A stretch of DNA of 6,177 nucleotides from Candidatus Omnitrophota bacterium (GTDB lineage Bacteria; Omnitrophota; Gorgyraeia; Gygaellales; Profunditerraquicolaceae): contig JAQTMD010000096.1 of assembly GCA_028714595.1 (NCBI GenBank), positions 1 to 6,177 of the forward strand, given 5' to 3'. Under the pieces are notes generated by a model. That model saw nothing but the letters and a program-made list of their open reading frames with translations, was not told where the DNA came from and made no database searches. How positions within the stretch are numbered: the first letter of the stretch is position 1; each line of letters begins with the position of its first letter. Positions 5,160-6,177 of the stretch are shown here, piece after piece. The position numbers were made by a program, and so were the translations under genes.

Positions 5160-6177
5160 ATGACACGCATCGACACCTTGCTTTCCAACGGTTTAATCAA
5201 GCGGGGGCTGCTTTCCCGGGACGCGCTCGCCAGGCTTGCTGCCGAAGCGCAGGCGAACGCGGCGGGTCTGGGAGCGTATCTCGTAAAAACCAGGGCGGTC
5301 CAGGAAAAAGAGATCCTGGCGGTCCTGTCGGAAGAGCTCAAGGTCCCGATCATCGACCTGAGGGTCACCCTGGTGGAAAAGGCGGTTATCGAGAAAGTCC
5401 CGCAGAAGATCGTCAATTACTATAAGTTCCTCCCGTTACGGTTGTCCGACCGCACCCTCACCATCGCCGTTTCGTATCCCCTGGACACCAAAACACAGGA
5501 TGAGATACGCACCCAGCTGGGCTTTGACCTCGAGGTGTGCCTCGTGCCCGGGCAGGACCTGGCGGAGGGAATGAACAAATATTACAACGTGACCACGCAG
5601 ACCGTGGAGAAACTGGCCTCGAGCGTGCCGGCGCAGGAAGGCGCCGGCGGCGAGCAGGAGCGGGTCGAAGACATCGAAAAGCTGGCCGGCGACGCCTCCA
5701 TCATCAAGCTGGTGAACCAGATAATCCTCGAGGCGTACCGCAAGCGCGCCACCGACATCCACATCGAGCCCTACCGTAACAGGGTCAGCCTCCGGTACCG
5801 GGTCGACGGCATCCTCTATGAAGAGCCCGTGCCGCCGGAGATACGCAATTTCATCAATTCCATCATTTCACGCATCAAGATTATGTCGAACCTCAACATC
5901 GTGGAGCGCAGGCTGCCGCAGGACGGCAGGGCAGTGGTCAAGGTCGCCGAGCAGGTACTGGACCTGCGCATCTCGACCATTCCCACGCCCTTCGGCGAAA
6001 GCGTGGTGATCAGGATCCTTCCCACGCAGATGCTCTTTGATCTCGGCAAGCTCGGGCTTTCCCGGCAGGACCTGGATATATTCGAGCGCCTGATCGCCAA
6101 ACCCCACGGCATCGTCTTCGTCACCGGCCCGACCGGAAGCGGCAAGACCACCACACTCTACGCGGCGCTGAGCAAGA
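5160..6177 (+). CDS. gspE: GspE/PilB-family secretion or pilus assembly ATPase (3' truncated by window end)
   Basis: Cytoplasmic hexameric motor ATPase that drives pseudopilus or pilus assembly in type II secretion / type IV pilus systems. The first 339 residues are present; the Walker B, HIS-box and any four-cysteine zinc part lie beyond the window. Residues 1-143 form an MshEN-like N-terminal domain (LSEELKVPIIDL 56-67, then TIAVSYPLD 101-109). A hydrophilic linker (about 145-170) follows. The N2 domain has DIEKLAGDASIIKLVNQIIL (171-190), RATDIHIEP (196-204) and RYRVDGIL (212-219), then ERRLPQDGRA (249-258), GESVVIRIL (279-287) and Walker A GPTGSGKT (323-330). The cyclic-di-GMP positions of its own N domain are eroded: the first motif reads LLS in place of RLG and the second lacks the position-10 glycine. 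The ATG has CAGGT ending 5 bases upstream and lies 28 bases after the previous stop. GspE and PilB cannot be separated from this part; the symbol is provisional. Confidence 0.9.
   Translation, partial: MTRIDTLLSNGLIKRGLLSRDALARLAAEAQANAAGLGAYLVKTRAVQEKEILAVLSEELKVPIIDLRVTLVEKAVIEKVPQKIVNYYKFLPLRLSDRTLTIAVSYPLDTKTQDEIRTQLGFDLEVCLVPGQDLAEGMNKYYNVTTQTVEKLASSVPAQEGAGGEQERVEDIEKLAGDASIIKLVNQIILEAYRKRATDIHIEPYRNRVSLRYRVDGILYEEPVPPEIRNFINSIISRIKIMSNLNIVERRLPQDGRAVVKVAEQVLDLRISTIPTPFGESVVIRILPTQMLFDLGKLGLSRQDLDIFERLIAKPHGIVFVTGPTGSGKTTTLYAALSK

Noticed and set aside
5537..6009. Short + strand open frames inside the assembly ATPase gene (5537-5779 and 5818-6009)
   Set aside because: They lie in alternative frames within a well-recognised GspE/PilB coding sequence and give R/G/A-rich products with no recognisable motif.

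Overview
The window reads entirely on the + strand as one dense block of genes, roughly 60% G+C by eye, with no intergenic gap longer than about 70 bases. It starts inside one gene and ends inside another. The proteins are clearly bacterial but divergent from textbook members of their families. I cannot assign a phylum from the sequence. A little-cultivated, Gram-negative-type lineage (for example an Omnitrophota-like group) is a guess based on the divergent F1 proteins beside type II secretion/type IV pilus genes.

The first two thirds (1-4108) encode the F1 part of an F-type ATP synthase. In order these are the C-terminal end of a delta-type (possibly b-delta fused) stalk subunit, alpha (GTG start, overlapping the previous gene by 26 bases), gamma, and beta. 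The order matches the classical H-A-G-D order. Alpha and beta keep the key nucleotide-binding and arginine-finger residues, so an active rotary motor is likely, but several signature positions differ: alpha GDRLTGKT, beta GGAALGKS and DELSASD. The epsilon gene (atpC), which usually follows beta, is absent. The gamma-beta gap holds a striking array of 7-base units arranged as an inverted repeat that ends exactly at the beta start codon.

The last third (4120-6177) begins only 11 bases after beta. It encodes two small paralogous proteins (168 and 163 residues, about 60% identical by hand count), each consisting of a stand-alone MshEN / GspE N-terminal domain without an ATPase. A GspE/PilB-type assembly ATPase follows and is cut by the window end just after its Walker A motif. 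The two small proteins carry the tandem 24-5-24 residue pattern described for cyclic-di-GMP-binding MshEN domains. In the ATPase the equivalent positions are eroded. One reading is that nucleotide sensing has been moved from the motor ATPase onto separate adaptor proteins. The tight spacing suggests that the ATP synthase and secretion/pilus genes may share a transcript, although no functional link is demonstrated.

No tRNA, rRNA, CRISPR array, insertion sequence, convincing promoter or T-tailed terminator was seen.
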